Origin: Psychrobacter piscatorii | Lineage (GTDB): Bacteria; Pseudomonadota; Gammaproteobacteria; Pseudomonadales; Moraxellaceae | Direction: 5' to 3' | NCBI RefSeq assembly: GCF_904846415.1 | Contig: NZ_CAJHAR010000005.1 | Coordinates: 62,001-126,000 of the forward strand | DNA length: 64,000 bases | Shown here: in pieces, positions 26,873-36,987 of the stretch | Layout of the letters: each line of letters opens with the position of its first letter | Numbering within the stretch: position 1 is the first letter of the stretch | Made by a program: the position numbers and the translations under genes | The notes under the pieces: generated by a model | Database searches by the model: none | Told to the model about the DNA's origin: nothing | Seen by the model: the letters and a program-made list of their open reading frames with translations, nothing else

Positions 26873-26900
26873 GAAGTCTATTTGATATTTGTTAGACTTC
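26873..26900 (+). other. Hairpin in the rpsH-rplF spacer
   Basis: GAAGTCTA (26873-26880) and TAGACTTC (26893-26900) form a perfect 8-base stem with a 12-base loop, starting 14 bases after the rpsH stop. No T run follows. It could be an mRNA processing or protein-binding site. Confidence 0.4.
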
Positions 26901-26963
26901 TATCGATTGAGTAATGTTAAATTATTTCAAATTGATAGGTGTCTAACACAGTCAACTATGCTA

Positions 26964-26995
26964 AACTAACACGCTTTTTAGCCTGTTAGTTTTTT
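26964..26995 (+). terminator. Terminator-like hairpin inside the spc cluster, before rplF
   Basis: AACTAACA (26964-26971) and TGTTAGTT (26984-26991) pair perfectly and are followed by a T run to 26995. This is the form of a weak intrinsic terminator, placed 41 bases before rplF. It could reduce or attenuate expression of the second half of the spc cluster. Confidence 0.55.
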
Positions 26996-27035
26996 CGCTA
27001 ATATAAAGAAGTTAAATTTTTTAAGGAATATTCCT

Positions 27036-27569
27036 ATGTCTCGTGTGGCTAAAGCCCCAGTGACGCTGCCAAATGGCGTAAGCGTTACTTTGAACGATCG
27101 GCAGGTCGAAGTTAAAGGCAAGAACGGTACTATGTCTTTACACCTGCATGAATTGGTCGAGCTGAAACAGGAAGATGATGCTATCATTTTCTCACCTACA
27201 GTCGATTCAAAAGAAGCTATGATGCACACTGGCACCATGCGCGCTCTTATTAACAACTATGTTAAAGGCGTGAACGAAGGCTTTGAAAGACGTCTTCAAT
27301 TGATTGGTGTTGGTTATCGCGCACAAGTCGCTGGTAACAAAGTAACCTTGAACGTTGGTTACTCTCATCCAGTAGAGTACACGTTACCTGAAGGTGTGTC
27401 AGCTGAAACCCCAACGCAAACTGAAATTGTTTTGAAATCAAACAATAAACAGCAGCTTGGTCAAGCAGCGGCTAATATCCGTGGTTTCCGCCCACCTGAG
27501 CCTTATAAAGGTAAAGGTATTCGTTATAGTGACGAGCATGTGATTCGCAAAGAAGCTAAGAAAAAATAA
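27036..27569 (+). CDS. rplF: 50S ribosomal protein L6
   Basis: A 177-residue L6 of normal length: [20 protein letters not shown] at the start, [20 protein letters not shown] in the middle and [16 protein letters not shown] near the end. It binds near the factor-binding centre and the sarcin-ricin loop. TTAAGGAATATTCCT stands before the ATG. It follows an unusual 176-base spacer with a terminator-like hairpin. Confidence 0.97.
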   Translation: MSRVAKAPVTLPNGVSVTLNDRQVEVKGKNGTMSLHLHELVELKQEDDAIIFSPTVDSKEAMMHTGTMRALINNYVKGVNEGFERRLQLIGVGYRAQVAGNKVTLNVGYSHPVEYTLPEGVSAETPTQTEIVLKSNNKQQLGQAAANIRGFRPPEPYKGKGIRYSDEHVIRKEAKKK

Positions 27570-27580
27570 GGTGAGTTGAA

Positions 27581-27931
27581 ATGTTTGATAAAAAAGCAGC
27601 TCGTCTGCGTCGAGCTAAGAAAACACGCGCACATATCCGTTTCTTAGGCGTTCATCGCTTAACGGTTAACCGCACGTCAAAACATATTTATGCCCAGATT
27701 ATCTCTCCAAATGGTGGTGAAGTGATTGCTCAGGCATCTACCTTAGACAGCAGCTTGCGTTCAGGCGCGACTGGTAATGCTGATTCAGCAACGTCTGTAG
27801 GCCAAATGATCGCAAAACGCGCAAAAGCAGCTGGCATTACTAAAGTTGCCTTTGACCGTAGTGGTTTCAAATATCATGGTCGAGTTAAAGCTTTAGCAGA
27901 AGCTGCTCGCGAAAACGGATTGGAGTTTTAA
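27581..27931 (+). CDS. rplR: 50S ribosomal protein L18
   Basis: A 116-residue L18. It begins with a basic stretch ([19 protein letters not shown]) and contains [20 protein letters not shown] and [20 protein letters not shown]. It binds 5S rRNA with L5. It ends 2 bases before rpsE and starts 11 bases after rplF. Confidence 0.97.
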   Translation: MFDKKAARLRRAKKTRAHIRFLGVHRLTVNRTSKHIYAQIISPNGGEVIAQASTLDSSLRSGATGNADSATSVGQMIAKRAKAAGITKVAFDRSGFKYHGRVKALAEAARENGLEF

Positions 27932-27933
27932 TC

Positions 27934-28449
27934 ATGGCTAGAAATGATAAAAATGATAAAAATGAACAGACTGACGGTCTAGTAGAACGCTTAGTTACCG
28001 TTGATCGCGTTGCAAAAGTTGTTAAAGGTGGTCGTATTTTCTCTTTCACTGCGTTGACCGTAGTGGGTGATGGTAATGGTCGTGTTGGTTTTGGTCGTGG
28101 TAAAGCGCGTGAAGTGCCTGCTGCTATCCAAAAAGCACTAGAAGCTGCCAAACGTAATATGATTACTGTTGAGCTAAATGATGCAACTTTGTATCATCCG
28201 ATCAAAGCACGTCATGGTGCTAGTAAAGTCTACATGCAGCCTGCATCTGAAGGTACTGGCGTAATCGCTGGTGGCGCAATGCGTGCTGTATTAGAAGTTG
28301 CTGGTGTCAAAGATGTTTTGACTAAATGTTATGGTTCTACCAATACTGCTAACGTTGTTCGCGCGACGTTTAACGGTTTACGTGATATGTCAACTCCAGA
28401 GAAGATGGCAGCTAAACGTGGTAAATCTGTAGACGAAATCTTGGGTTAA
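27934..28449 (+). CDS. rpsE: 30S ribosomal protein S5
   Basis: A 171-residue S5. The double-stranded RNA-binding domain has [19 protein letters not shown] and [20 protein letters not shown], followed by the S5 C-terminal domain with [21 protein letters not shown]. It affects decoding accuracy. TTGGAG precedes the ATG, inside the rplR end. It starts 2 bases after rplR. Confidence 0.97.
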   Translation: MARNDKNDKNEQTDGLVERLVTVDRVAKVVKGGRIFSFTALTVVGDGNGRVGFGRGKAREVPAAIQKALEAAKRNMITVELNDATLYHPIKARHGASKVYMQPASEGTGVIAGGAMRAVLEVAGVKDVLTKCYGSTNTANVVRATFNGLRDMSTPEKMAAKRGKSVDEILG

Positions 28450-28469
28450 CTTAGACTAGGTGAGTTACG

Positions 28470-28649
28470 ATGAAAAAAATGAAAGTCACTCAATTTAAAT
28501 CGGGTGCCCATCGCCTAAAGAGCCACAAAGCGAGCTTGAAAGGATTGGGTTTACGCCGCATTAATCACACTGTTGTAGTAGAAGATACTCCTTCGACACG
28601 TGGCATGGTTAATCGCGTTAACTACATGGTAAAAGTGGAGGAAGCGTAA
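28470..28649 (+). CDS. rpmD: 50S ribosomal protein L30
   Basis: A short gene of 59 residues: [20 protein letters not shown], then [20 protein letters not shown], then [15 protein letters not shown]. These are the standard L30 features (the LGLR..N.TV pattern). TAGGTGAGTTACG precedes the ATG. Its stop overlaps the rplO start (TAATG). Its position between rpsE and rplO is canonical. Confidence 0.96.
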   Translation: MKKMKVTQFKSGAHRLKSHKASLKGLGLRRINHTVVVEDTPSTRGMVNRVNYMVKVEEA

Positions 28650-29089
28650 TGGGTCTTAGATTAAATGAATTATCACCAGGTGTTGGCGCAAAGAAAACTG
28701 CCCAACGTCGTGGTCGTGGTATCGGTTCAGGTCTTGGTAAGACTGGTGGTCGTGGTGTAAAAGGTCAGAAATCTCGTTCAGGTTCTAGCATTCGCTCAGG
28801 ATTTGAAGGTGGTCAGATGCCTTTATATCGTCGTCTACCAAAATTTGGTTTTACCAGTAAACTGGCTATGAAGACTGCTGAAGTACGTCTTTCTGAACTG
28901 AATAAAATTGAAGGCGATGTAGTTAGCCTTGAAACACTTAAAGCTGCTAACCTTATCCGTCACGATATGAAACGTGCTCGTGTAATGCTATCAGGCGAAG
29001 TCACTAAGGCTTATACCTTTAAAGGTATCAAAGTGACTAAAGGTGCTAAGCAAGCAATCGAAGCTGCTGGTGGTAGCATCGAGGAGTAG
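28649..29089 (+). CDS. rplO: 50S ribosomal protein L15
   Basis: A 146-residue L15: [20 protein letters not shown], then the Gly/Arg-rich [20 protein letters not shown] that runs into the 23S rRNA core, then a compact C-terminal domain ending [13 protein letters not shown]. It is a late assembly protein. It overlaps rpmD by one base and is followed by secY after 4 bases. Confidence 0.97.
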   Translation: MGLRLNELSPGVGAKKTAQRRGRGIGSGLGKTGGRGVKGQKSRSGSSIRSGFEGGQMPLYRRLPKFGFTSKLAMKTAEVRLSELNKIEGDVVSLETLKAANLIRHDMKRARVMLSGEVTKAYTFKGIKVTKGAKQAIEAAGGSIEE

Positions 29090-29093
29090 TAAC

Positions 29094-30440
29094 GTGTCAA
29101 AACAATCAATGTCATCGGCTGGTATACCGCTTAATCCATTCGCATTTATACGCAAGTATGATGAGCTATGGTCGCGTTTATTATTCTTAATCGGCGCATT
29201 GATTGTTTATCGTTTAGGGTCGCACATTCCAGTCCCGGGTATCAATCCGGTTAATCTGGCTGATCTGTTTTCGCGCAACGAAAATACCATTTTGAGCATG
29301 TTTAACATGTTCTCAGGTGGTGCGCTAGAGCGTATGTCTATTATGGCGCTTGGCATCATGCCATATATCTCAGCATCGATTATCGTACAGATGATGTCTG
29401 CGGTATTGCCATCGCTTGAAGCTCTCAAAAAAGAGGGTGAAGCGGGACGACGCAAGCTGAACAAGTATACCCGTCAAGGAACGCTTGCTTTAGCACTAGT
29501 ACAGTCATTAGGAATGTGTGCTGGCTTAATCAGCCAAAATCTTACCTTATCATCTGGTTTGACTTTTTATATTCCAGCCGTTACTTCATTGGTAGCGGGC
29601 GCAATGTTCTTAATGTGGCTTGGTGAGCAGATTACAGAACGTGGCGTTGGTAATGGTATATCAATGCTCATTTTTGCGAGTATTGTTGCTGGTACGCCAG
29701 GTATGATTTCACAATCTATCGAACAGGTCAATCAAGGTCAAATGAACTTGATTGTACTATTTATTTTTGTATTGTTAGGCATCGCGGTCACTGCAGGCAT
29801 CGTTTATATCGAACGTGCTCAGCGCCGTGTTCCTGTCAACTATGCACAGAAGCAACAGCAAGGTCGCAAAATCTATGCTCAGCAGCAGTCACATCTGCCG
29901 TTGAAGCTCAACATGGCAGGGGTTATCCCAGCTATTTTTGCCAGTTCTTTGTTGCTGTTTCCAGCGAGTTTAGGGCAGTGGGTCGGTCAATCAACTGATC
30001 CTACCTTCGTACAAAAAATACTACAAAATATGGCATTGGTACTGTCTCCTGGACAACCGCTATATTTAGTACTGTTTGGTGCAATGATTATTTTCTTCTG
30101 TTATTTTTATACGGCGCTAGTATTTAGTCCACGTGAAGTAGCAGAGAACCTTAAACGTAGTGGTGCGTATATCCCAGGTATTCGCCCCGGACAACAAACT
30201 CAGCGTTACCTCGATCATGTATTAAACCGACTGACCTTTATTGGCGCGATGTATATGACGGTTATTTGTTTAATGCCAATGGTCGTCCAGTCATCGTTTG
30301 GTGTACCGTTTCAACTTGGTGGTACGTCGCTACTGATTATGGTGGTTGTGGTAATGGATTTCATCTCGCAGATTCAAGCGCATTTGATGACCCATCAATA
30401 TCATGATCAGACGTTAATTCAATCGCCCACTCAACCTTAA
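29094..30440 (+). CDS. secY: Preprotein translocase subunit SecY
   Basis: A 448-residue SecY with ten membrane helices, the central channel of the Sec translocon in the inner membrane. It has helices such as [20 protein letters not shown] and the conserved [20 protein letters not shown] loop near the C-terminus. I chose the GTG at 29094, because GAGGAG stands at the right distance; an upstream ATG inside rplO is wrong and the first inner ATG (29109) would shorten the protein. It follows rplO, as in E. coli. Confidence 0.97.
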   Translation: MSKQSMSSAGIPLNPFAFIRKYDELWSRLLFLIGALIVYRLGSHIPVPGINPVNLADLFSRNENTILSMFNMFSGGALERMSIMALGIMPYISASIIVQMMSAVLPSLEALKKEGEAGRRKLNKYTRQGTLALALVQSLGMCAGLISQNLTLSSGLTFYIPAVTSLVAGAMFLMWLGEQITERGVGNGISMLIFASIVAGTPGMISQSIEQVNQGQMNLIVLFIFVLLGIAVTAGIVYIERAQRRVPVNYAQKQQQGRKIYAQQQSHLPLKLNMAGVIPAIFASSLLLFPASLGQWVGQSTDPTFVQKILQNMALVLSPGQPLYLVLFGAMIIFFCYFYTALVFSPREVAENLKRSGAYIPGIRPGQQTQRYLDHVLNRLTFIGAMYMTVICLMPMVVQSSFGVPFQLGGTSLLIMVVVVMDFISQIQAHLMTHQYHDQTLIQSPTQP

Positions 30441-30470
30441 TGAGCGGTACGATATTTCAAGGAGCATGCT

Positions 30471-30587
30471 ATGAAAGTTCAAGCATCAGTTAAAAAGATT
30501 TGTGGTAGCTGTAAAGTTGTGCGCCGTAAAGGCCGTGTACATATTATCTGTACAGCAGAACCGCGCCACAAGCAACGTCAAGGTTAA
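30471..30587 (+). CDS. rpmJ: 50S ribosomal protein L36 (zinc form)
   Basis: A 38-residue L36: [19 protein letters not shown] followed by [18 protein letters not shown]. Cys11, Cys14, Cys27 and His33 form the zinc ribbon of the C+ type. CAAGGAGCATGCT stands before the ATG. It lies 30 bases after secY and closes the spc group. Confidence 0.96.
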   Translation: MKVQASVKKICGSCKVVRRKGRVHIICTAEPRHKQRQG

Positions 30588-30648
30588 TATTTGATAGCAT
30601 GAGTTTTTTAACTTTTGTTACCAAATAAATTAATACTTGAAAAATAAC

Positions 30649-30670
30649 GGCGGATGCGATATCATCCGCC
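30649..30670. other. Perfect 8-base hairpin after rpmJ
   Basis: GGCGGATG and CATCCGCC form a perfect stem with a 6-base loop, 60 bases after rpmJ. The T run (GTTATTTTTC) is on the leftward side, so as a rightward terminator it is incomplete. It probably ends or attenuates the spc transcript, perhaps with Rho. Confidence 0.5.
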
Positions 30671-30839
30671 ACTTGCCGTGTTTATGCAGAATGTTTTATA
30701 ATGTTTTCGATCGATAGGCTTTCAACTAAGTCAAAAGAACGACTATCGTTATAAAAAATCTAGTATTAACAGCAACAAATCTGAAGAATAATGCCTTATT
30801 GATAAATAACGCTTATTTTTCTTTAATGGAGAGAAATCA

Positions 30840-31196
30840 ATGGCTCGTATTGCCGGCGTAAACATTCCGGATAATAAGCATGCTGTTATTTCACTAACTT
30901 ACATCTTTGGTGTAGGTCGTACCACTGCTCAGAAAATCTTAGAAGCAGTTGGCATTGCCCCTACTACTAAAGTTAGTCAGTTAGATGATACACAGTTAGA
31001 TGCTATCCGTGCACAAGTTGCAAATTACATGACTGAAGGTGACCTTCGTCGTGAAGTTTCAATGAATATTAAGCGTTTAGTTGATCTTGGTTGTTACCGT
31101 GGCATCCGCCATCGTCGTAACCTACCAGTTAGAGGTCAGAACACCAAGAACAACGCTCGTACTCGCAAGGGTCCGACACGTCCTCTCAAAAGATAA
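30840..31196 (+). CDS. rpsM: 30S ribosomal protein S13
   Basis: A 118-residue S13: [20 protein letters not shown], the middle [26 protein letters not shown], and a basic tail [11 protein letters not shown] that reaches the decoding region. It bridges the 30S head and 50S. It opens the alpha group, with AATGGAGAGAAATCA before the ATG. The 250-base upstream spacer probably holds its promoter. Confidence 0.97.
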   Translation: MARIAGVNIPDNKHAVISLTYIFGVGRTTAQKILEAVGIAPTTKVSQLDDTQLDAIRAQVANYMTEGDLRREVSMNIKRLVDLGCYRGIRHRRNLPVRGQNTKNNARTRKGPTRPLKR

Positions 31197-31216
31197 TTAA
31201 CTTAGGAAGCTAAAAG

Positions 31217-31606
31217 ATGGCAAAAGACACTCGTAGTCGCAAAAAGGTGACTCGTCGTTCAGTATCGGAGGGCATCGCCCATATCCATGCGTCTTTTAAT
31301 AACACCATTGTTACGATTACCGATCGTCAAGGTAATGCATTGGCTTGGGCCACTTCAGGTGGACAAGGCTTCCGTGGTTCACGTAAATCTACACCATTTG
31401 CAGCTCAGGTTGCAGCTGAAGTCGCTGGTAAAGCGGCTCAAGAATATGGTGTTAAGAATATCGACGTTTTGGTCAAAGGACCAGGACCGGGTCGTGAGTC
31501 TGCGGTAAGAGCACTAGGTGCATTGGGTTATAAAGTTAACAGCATCTCTGATGTAACCCCAATCCCACACAATGGTTGCCGTGCGCCGAAAAAGCGCCGC
31601 GTCTAA
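31217..31606 (+). CDS. rpsK: 30S ribosomal protein S11
   Basis: A 129-residue S11. It carries [20 protein letters not shown], then [18 protein letters not shown], then [18 protein letters not shown] with the terminal basic tail. It binds 16S rRNA near the platform, with S6 and S18. TAGGAAGCTAAAAG precedes the ATG. It is 20 bases after rpsM. Confidence 0.97.
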   Translation: MAKDTRSRKKVTRRSVSEGIAHIHASFNNTIVTITDRQGNALAWATSGGQGFRGSRKSTPFAAQVAAEVAGKAAQEYGVKNIDVLVKGPGPGRESAVRALGALGYKVNSISDVTPIPHNGCRAPKKRRV

Positions 31607-31654
31607 TATTAAAGACGAAGCTTTTTATCCCAAAAGCTTATAGGAGACATAACA

Positions 31655-32296
31655 ATGGCCCGTTATATTGGACCAAAACTTAAATTATCACGTCGTGAAG
31701 GCACTGACTTAGGTCTTAAGTCTGGCGTTAAACCATACGACGTAAAAACGAAAAAAGCTGGTCGTCCACCAGGTCAACACGGTGTAAGCCGTAACAAGAC
31801 CTCAGAATATGCTCTACAGTTGCGTGAAAAGCAAAAAGTTAAGCGTATCTACGGTGTATTAGAGCGTCAGTTCGCTAATTACTATAAAGAAGCTGCTCGT
31901 AAGCGCGGTGCTACTGGTGAGAACTTGTTAGCTATGCTTGAGAGCCGTCTAGACAACGTGGTATATCGCATGGGCTTTGGCTCAACTCGCGCTGAAGCAC
32001 GTCAGCTAGTCAGTCATCGTACTGTTATGGTAAAAAAAGCTGGTCGTGATGAGTTTGTTCGTGTGAACATTCCATCAATTCAGCTTCAAGATGGTGATGT
32101 CATCGCTATCCAAGAGAAGTCTCGCGAACAGCTACGTATCAAAAACGCTATCGAACTAGCGACACAACGTGGTATTCCAGAATGGCTTGATGTTGATCAC
32201 AGCAAACTACAAGGCACGTTCAAAAAAGCGCCTGATCGTATTGATCTACCTGCTGAAATCAACGAAAGCTTGATCGTTGAGCTATACTCTAAGTAA
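31655..32296 (+). CDS. rpsD: 30S ribosomal protein S4
   Basis: A 213-residue S4. The N-terminal domain has [20 protein letters not shown] and [21 protein letters not shown]. The S4 RNA-binding domain has [21 protein letters not shown] and lies around residues 98-160. No Cys is present, so it is the zinc-free type. It starts 30S assembly and in E. coli represses the alpha operon. TAGGAGACATAAC precedes the ATG. Confidence 0.97.
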   Translation: MARYIGPKLKLSRREGTDLGLKSGVKPYDVKTKKAGRPPGQHGVSRNKTSEYALQLREKQKVKRIYGVLERQFANYYKEAARKRGATGENLLAMLESRLDNVVYRMGFGSTRAEARQLVSHRTVMVKKAGRDEFVRVNIPSIQLQDGDVIAIQEKSREQLRIKNAIELATQRGIPEWLDVDHSKLQGTFKKAPDRIDLPAEINESLIVELYSK

Positions 32297-32376
32297 TAAC
32301 GTCATGCTCAATGTTATGAAAATGGCATTGAGCAATTAACGTTAATTAAACCAGTTTAATAAATCGAGGTGACATC

Positions 32377-33384
32377 ATGATGCTAAATGCAACTGAGTTT
32401 CTAACGCCGAACGCCATTAATGTGGACACGGTTAACGAAACGATTGCGAAAGTCACGCTCGAACCGTTAGAACGCGGCTTTGGGCATACCCTAGGTAATG
32501 CTCTGCGTCGCATCTTGTTATCTTCATTACCTGGTGCTGCAGTCATTGAAGCGGAGATTGATGGTGTTGACCATGAATACTCAACGCTTGAAGGACTACA
32601 AGAAGACGTACTTGACCTGCTTTTGAACCTAAAAGGCTTGGCGATTACCCTTCATGACCAAAATGAAGTATTTTTGACCTTGGATAAACAAGGTCCAGGC
32701 ACTATTACTGCTGCAGACATCGCGTTACCGCACAATGTTGACATCATCAATCCAGAATTGGTCTTGGGTACATTGAGCGACCGTGGTCATCTTAAGATGC
32801 GTTTGCGTGTAGTGATGGGTCGTGGATATGAGCCAGCAAACCAGCGCCGTGAAGATGGTGATACCAGAGCAATTGGACGCTTAAAGCTTGATGCAAGTTT
32901 TAGTCCTGTGCTTCGTGTTGCTTATCAGGTTGAGAACGCTCGCGTTGAGCAGCGTACTGATCTTGATCGTCTTATCGTTGAGCTTGAAACTAATGGCACT
33001 ATAGATCCAGAAGAAGCAATTCGTAAAGCAGCAACTATTTTACAGCAACAGATCTCTATCTTTGTTGACCTAGAAGCTGAAGAAGCGCCTGAGCCTGTGA
33101 AAGAAAAAGAAGAGGTTGATCCGGTGCTATTACGCCCTGTGGACGATCTTGAACTAACGGTTCGCTCAGCCAACTGCTTGAAAGCTGAAAACATTTACTA
33201 TATCGGTGATTTGGTACAGCGTTCAGAGACTGAACTTCTAAAAACCCCAAATCTTGGTAAGAAATCATTAACAGAAATCAAGGACGTATTAGCGTCTAAA
33301 GATTTAGAGCTCGGTATGCGCCTAGATAACTGGCCACCAGCTGATTTACGTGTTGATGATCGCTTTTCTTATCGTAGCCGTTAA
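32377..33384 (+). CDS. rpoA: RNA polymerase alpha subunit
   Basis: A 335-residue alpha subunit. The N-terminal assembly domain shows [20 protein letters not shown], and the C-terminal domain, after a Glu-rich linker near 235-250, shows [20 protein letters not shown] and [16 protein letters not shown], which contacts UP elements and activators. CGAGGTGACATC stands before the first ATG, and a second ATG directly follows. It lies in the alpha group between rpsD and rplQ. Confidence 0.97.
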   Translation: MMLNATEFLTPNAINVDTVNETIAKVTLEPLERGFGHTLGNALRRILLSSLPGAAVIEAEIDGVDHEYSTLEGLQEDVLDLLLNLKGLAITLHDQNEVFLTLDKQGPGTITAADIALPHNVDIINPELVLGTLSDRGHLKMRLRVVMGRGYEPANQRREDGDTRAIGRLKLDASFSPVLRVAYQVENARVEQRTDLDRLIVELETNGTIDPEEAIRKAATILQQQISIFVDLEAEEAPEPVKEKEEVDPVLLRPVDDLELTVRSANCLKAENIYYIGDLVQRSETELLKTPNLGKKSLTEIKDVLASKDLELGMRLDNWPPADLRVDDRFSYRSR

Positions 33385-33403
33385 ACTTTAAGGATTTTTG
33401 ACT

Positions 33404-33763
33404 ATGCGCCATCGTAAGAGTGGAGTCAAGCTGGGTCGTACCGGCAGTCATCGTAAGGCAATGTTTCAGAACATGACCAACTCATTATTTGAGCATGAAC
33501 TGATCAAAACAACTTTACCAAAAGCTAAAGAACTACGTCGCGTTGCCGAGCCATTGATCACTATGGCTAAAGAAGACAGCGTTGCTAACCGTCGTTTAGC
33601 ATTCAGCCGTATGCGTAGCAAAGCTATGGTAGGCAAATTATTTGGCACGTTAGGTCCTCGTTACCAGACGCGTCCAGGTGGTTATTTGCGTATCGTAAAA
33701 TGTGGTTACCGTGATGGTGACAACGCGCCAATGGCTTATGTAGAATTAGTTGATCGCGACTAG
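33404..33763 (+). CDS. rplQ: 50S ribosomal protein L17
   Basis: A 119-residue L17: [20 protein letters not shown], then [21 protein letters not shown], ending YVELVDRD. It lies near the tunnel exit. The ATG at 33404 is chosen, with AAGGATTTTTGACT before it; a TTG two codons earlier is unlikely. It ends the alpha group and is followed by a strong terminator. Confidence 0.97.
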   Translation: MRHRKSGVKLGRTGSHRKAMFQNMTNSLFEHELIKTTLPKAKELRRVAEPLITMAKEDSVANRRLAFSRMRSKAMVGKLFGTLGPRYQTRPGGYLRIVKCGYRDGDNAPMAYVELVDRD

Positions 33764-33789
33764 TTTTGCATTAAAGACATATTTTATAA

Positions 33790-33822
33790 AAAAGCTCCAA
33801 TTCAATTGGAGCTTTTTTTTTG
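33790..33822. terminator. Strong terminator after rplQ, works both ways
   Basis: AGCTCCAATT and AATTGGAGCT form a stem that is followed by nine T on the right and preceded by A on the left. It ends the ribosomal cluster and also the convergent YciO-type gene. Confidence 0.85.
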
Positions 33823-33855
33823 TGCTTAAAACTAGTTAATCATATTGCTATCTGA

Positions 33856-34476
33856 TCACAGTAGTAATGAATCGACATTAGCAGCACCTTGTCTAATGAC
33901 TTCAGGGCGGCTACTAGTCATATCTACAATGGTGGTCAGTTTAGTCGTTTTTATACCTGCGTTGATGAGTGCGTCTATTTGATTACCTAATAAGTCTTCA
34001 ATCTCAAATGGATCATCCAATATATCATCTCGATTGGGAAGAATTAACGAGCTGGTCAGAATAGGTTCATCCATCGCTTCTAATAATGCCTGAGCAATTG
34101 GATTACTAGGCACACGAATACCAATGGTTTTTTTCTTCGCATGCGCCAGTTTTTTGGGTACATCTTTTGTTGCATTGAGGATGAAAGTGATAGGGGCAGG
34201 GGTGTGGGCTTTAAGTTGCTTAAATTGTACGTTATCCACGGTTGCATAGTTGGCAATTTCGCTTAGGTCACGGCATAACAGTGTAAATTGATGCTTATCG
34301 TCAAGCTCACGAATTTGCTTGAGCTTAGTCAAAGCGTCTTTTGCACCTAATCGACAACCGAAAGCATAACTGGTATCGGTTGGGTAAATGATTAATTGGT
34401 CTTTGCGTAGTAGGTCAGCGGCTTGCTCAATGAGACGTGGCTGCGGATTGTCTGGATGAATGTAGAAGACTTCCAT
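33856..34476 (-). CDS. YciO/YrdC/Sua5 family protein
   Basis: A 206-residue protein of the Sua5/YciO/YrdC family, dsRNA-binding fold. It shows the family signature IIYPTDTSYAFGC at about 29-41, ELDDKHQFTLLCRDLSEIANYA, ITFILNAT, and IGIRVPSNPIAQALLEAMDEP followed by TSSL. Length and motif form suit the YciO branch better than TsaC (TsaC has KR..S..N motifs). It may bind RNA or act as a threonylcarbamoyl-AMP synthase-like enzyme; the YciO substrate is not settled here. It is convergent with rplQ. Confidence 0.85.
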   Translation of the reverse strand: MEVFYIHPDNPQPRLIEQAADLLRKDQLIIYPTDTSYAFGCRLGAKDALTKLKQIRELDDKHQFTLLCRDLSEIANYATVDNVQFKQLKAHTPAPITFILNATKDVPKKLAHAKKKTIGIRVPSNPIAQALLEAMDEPILTSSLILPNRDDILDDPFEIEDLLGNQIDALINAGIKTTKLTTIVDMTSSRPEVIRQGAANVDSLLL

Positions 34477-34708
34477 AATGGTTCCTTATTTTATAATTAT
34501 TGGTTTTTAATTGAGACAAATTTTTCATTAATTCGATGTAGTTCAATCATTGGACATATTAAAAAAGTTATTTTAAAAATTAAGCAAATCTGTATTTTTA
34601 AAATACTACTTTAGTTATCAGTATAGCTTAAAGCAAATATAAGTTTAGTGGCAAGGCGTTACCAACCGTAGAAAATCGTTAATAAGTAGGAACACTTAGT
34701 AATTTGAA

Positions 34709-35452
34709 TTAATCGTTGATTTCAGATAAAGAAGTACAAACGCTAAGCAAAGCAGTCAGTAAAGTCTTAGCGTCACGCGGCAGAGTATAAGGTTTGGCTA
34801 TATAGCTTTCTACTTGCTGATAGACATCACTAGCAAAGGTGCTATTGCTCGTATCAAAGTCGGCAAACAAATTGTCCTGTGAGACTTGGAAGTTTCGCCC
34901 ACACGCCAGAGTAAATAGACACTCCAATGCTTGAGGTTTGATTTCTACACGCTCAAATGCTTGCTGCTGAGCCTCTGTCCGACCATCTGGGGCATACCAG
35001 TAACCAAAGTCAGGTAATTGTCTACGAGCGTCACCAGCCATGCACCAATGACTTAATTCGTGCAGGGCACTGGCAAAAAATCCATGAGCGAATTCAATTC
35101 TGGCAGGCTCATTGTCTTGAGCAGGGAAATACTCTGGCTCACCTCCACTACGAACCAATATCACTTGCTGGTTAGTAAATAAAGTATTAAATAGCTGTAT
35201 GAGCCAATCGGTAGCTAATCGTTCGCTATCAACTATCCATTCTGTTGAGTGAGTATTGCCAGGCTGAGTAGGAGACAACCTTTGCCACTGATTTCTCCAT
35301 TTGTTTAAATACGCATCTTCATCGAGGCACAGTCTATTGCTAGGAGCATTTTCAGTATGACGCCCTAGTTGAGTAAGATATTGCAGCAACGAACTTGCTG
35401 TAGCAGGAGAAAGCAAATCAGAAAAATTAATTTTATTATCAGGTAGATTCAT
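34709..35452 (-). CDS. epmC: Elongation factor P hydroxylase
   Basis: A 247-residue protein with the EpmC (YfcM) signature in its second half: RIEFAHGFFASALHELSHWC, then DFGYWYAPDGRTEAQQQAFE, then VEIKPQALECLFTLACG. EpmC hydroxylates the beta-lysyl-lysine of EF-P. The N-terminal 60 or so residues are not in the 182-residue E. coli protein. The EF-P genes themselves are not nearby. The gene runs leftwards and shares the intergenic region with yceD. Confidence 0.88.
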   Translation of the reverse strand: MNLPDNKINFSDLLSPATASSLLQYLTQLGRHTENAPSNRLCLDEDAYLNKWRNQWQRLSPTQPGNTHSTEWIVDSERLATDWLIQLFNTLFTNQQVILVRSGGEPEYFPAQDNEPARIEFAHGFFASALHELSHWCMAGDARRQLPDFGYWYAPDGRTEAQQQAFERVEIKPQALECLFTLACGRNFQVSQDNLFADFDTSNSTFASDVYQQVESYIAKPYTLPRDAKTLLTALLSVCTSLSEIND

Positions 35453-35634
35453 AGAGAAGACATTGACTTAATAAATATTAAAGGCAAAAAATTTTAGGTA
35501 AAAAAGTAAGTAGTAAAAAAGCTTGAACATATTTGCTATCAAAAAATCTTAACATACTAGCGCTAGCAGAATATGGCACTTTCCGTTAGTATGGCAGGCA
35601 ATATTATACACCGTTTTTATGAATGAGGCCGCGC

Positions 35635-36228
35635 ATGTCAAGCACTCCAGAAACTAAACCGTCAGCACCTTGCGCTGACAATAAAAAAGCGCCTGTATCT
35701 ACTAGCATGCCTGAGCACATTTCTTTGGACAAGTGGGCAGACACGGGTTTTGAGTGGTCAGGCGAAGTCGATCCAAACTCTTTCGAGCGTCTTGCCACGA
35801 CATTGAGTACCGAGCATGATCAGTCAAACACTCAGCTAAATGCTGAACTCTATCGTCGTAATAATGTTTTGCATTTGGCATTTACGTTGACAGGTGATGT
35901 TTGGCTAACGTGCCAACGCTGTTTACAACCAATTGCGATAGACTTATCTGATGATTACGACATCGCACTACTTGAAAATGACAGCCAAGTGCGTCTGGTT
36001 AATGACGAGCAAGATTATTTGTTACTTGATGAAATCGTCACCGAGCAGTCTCCCGAGCGTCTATTACCATTTAAAAAACTGGTAGAAGATGAGATCTTGC
36101 TAAAAACACCAATGGCGCCAAAGCATGATGATTGTGAGATGTCAGTTGAGCAGTTTGGCGAGATACCAGAAGAAGAAGAGAATGAAAATCCATTCGCTGC
36201 TTTAGCCTCCTTAAAAGGTAAGCTATAA
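35635..36228 (+). CDS. yceD: YceD family protein (DUF177)
   Basis: A protein of about 197 residues of the DUF177 family. The conserved pair of Cys is in LTGDVWLTCQRCLQPIAI, and the acidic segment DYLLLDEIVTEQSPERLLPF follows. YceD is linked to 23S rRNA or L32 homeostasis and nearly always lies before rpmF. I prefer the ATG at 35635 (GAGG six bases before) over 35623. The first 25 residues are low in complexity (Pro/Lys/Ala), and the tail is acidic (EEEENENPFAAL). Confidence 0.88.
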   Translation: MSSTPETKPSAPCADNKKAPVSTSMPEHISLDKWADTGFEWSGEVDPNSFERLATTLSTEHDQSNTQLNAELYRRNNVLHLAFTLTGDVWLTCQRCLQPIAIDLSDDYDIALLENDSQVRLVNDEQDYLLLDEIVTEQSPERLLPFKKLVEDEILLKTPMAPKHDDCEMSVEQFGEIPEEEENENPFAALASLKGKL

Positions 36229-36546
36229 GAGCCAAACTTATTTATTCAATGTATTTGAGAAGCCTTTTATCTGCTTTGTACAGAAGAGTGCAAGGCAGGG
36301 CTTTATTAATCTAATAAACATGCGTATAATGTCCGGTTTATTGCATTCGAGCAACCTGTTGCGTGCTGATAGAAGCTGACTAGGTAAATTTTTTATAAAT
36401 TTCAGACATAGTTAGCGCTTTATGTAAGTAACAATCTATTTAACTAATGATGCTTCAGACTTAGGTTGTTGTGATTATATAGCCTCTGTCAGTATCGACT
36501 AAAGCTGAATTTCAAGCTTATCCCTTTTAAGTATAGGAGCTATATC
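36229..36546 (+). promoter_or_regulatory. yceD-rpmF spacer with a possible rpmF promoter
   Basis: This 318-base spacer is not coding. TATAAT at 36325-36330 with TTTATT 17 bases upstream may be an rpmF promoter; the -35 is poor. Normally yceD and rpmF are close, so a separate promoter is likely. AGTATAGGAGCTATATC provides the rpmF ribosome binding site. Confidence 0.4.
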
Positions 36547-36729
36547 ATGGCTGTTCAAAAAAGTCGTAAAAGCCGTTCTCGTCGTGACATGCGCCGTTCA
36601 CATCACCGTATGGAAATTGCTGAACTAAGCGTAGATGCTACTACTGGTGAAAAACATCGTCGTCATCACATGACTAAAGATGGTTTCTACCGTGGTCGTC
36701 AGCTATTCAAAGTTAGTCAAGATGCCTAA
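36547..36729 (+). CDS. rpmF: 50S ribosomal protein L32
   Basis: A 60-residue L32 without the Cys zinc site: [22 protein letters not shown], then the short [21 protein letters not shown] and RGRQLFKV. It contacts the tunnel region of 23S rRNA. Its place between yceD and the fab genes is conserved. AGGAGC stands before the ATG. A terminator follows at 36831-36883. Confidence 0.96.
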   Translation: MAVQKSRKSRSRRDMRRSHHRMEIAELSVDATTGEKHRRHHMTKDGFYRGRQLFKVSQDA

Positions 36730-36741
36730 GACATTGGTCCT

Positions 36742-36804
36742 ATGATAGCTAGGTAAAGTAGTAACAGTACTGGTGACTGTTGTTATATTTGCCCAGCTAT
36801 CATT
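36742..36804 (+). other. Inverted repeats after rpmF
   Basis: ATGATAGCT (36742-36750) and AGCTATCAT (36796-36804) are perfect inverse copies, with an inner AACAGT/ACTGTT pair. No T run follows. It may be a nested hairpin in the 3' untranslated region of rpmF. Confidence 0.35.
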
Positions 36805-36830
36805 AGTCAATAAGCTTTGAGCTAAAAAAA

Positions 36831-36883
36831 GCCAAGTTATTTCGCTATCATATATTATGTGGCTGGATAACTTGGCTTTTTGT
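36831..36883 (+). terminator. Terminator after rpmF
   Basis: AGCCAAGTTAT and ATAACTTGGCT pair over 11 bases with a long loop (about 28 bases), followed by TTTTT. A preceding run of A makes it look usable on both strands. Confidence 0.7.
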
Positions 36884-36987
36884 TATTTATGACTAAACTC
36901 ATTGCTTAGATGACTTTTTATTTTTAGCAGATAGAAAAGCGTACTCATATCGTTAGTGCTTTTGATTGGTATCGTGTTTTCCTATCG

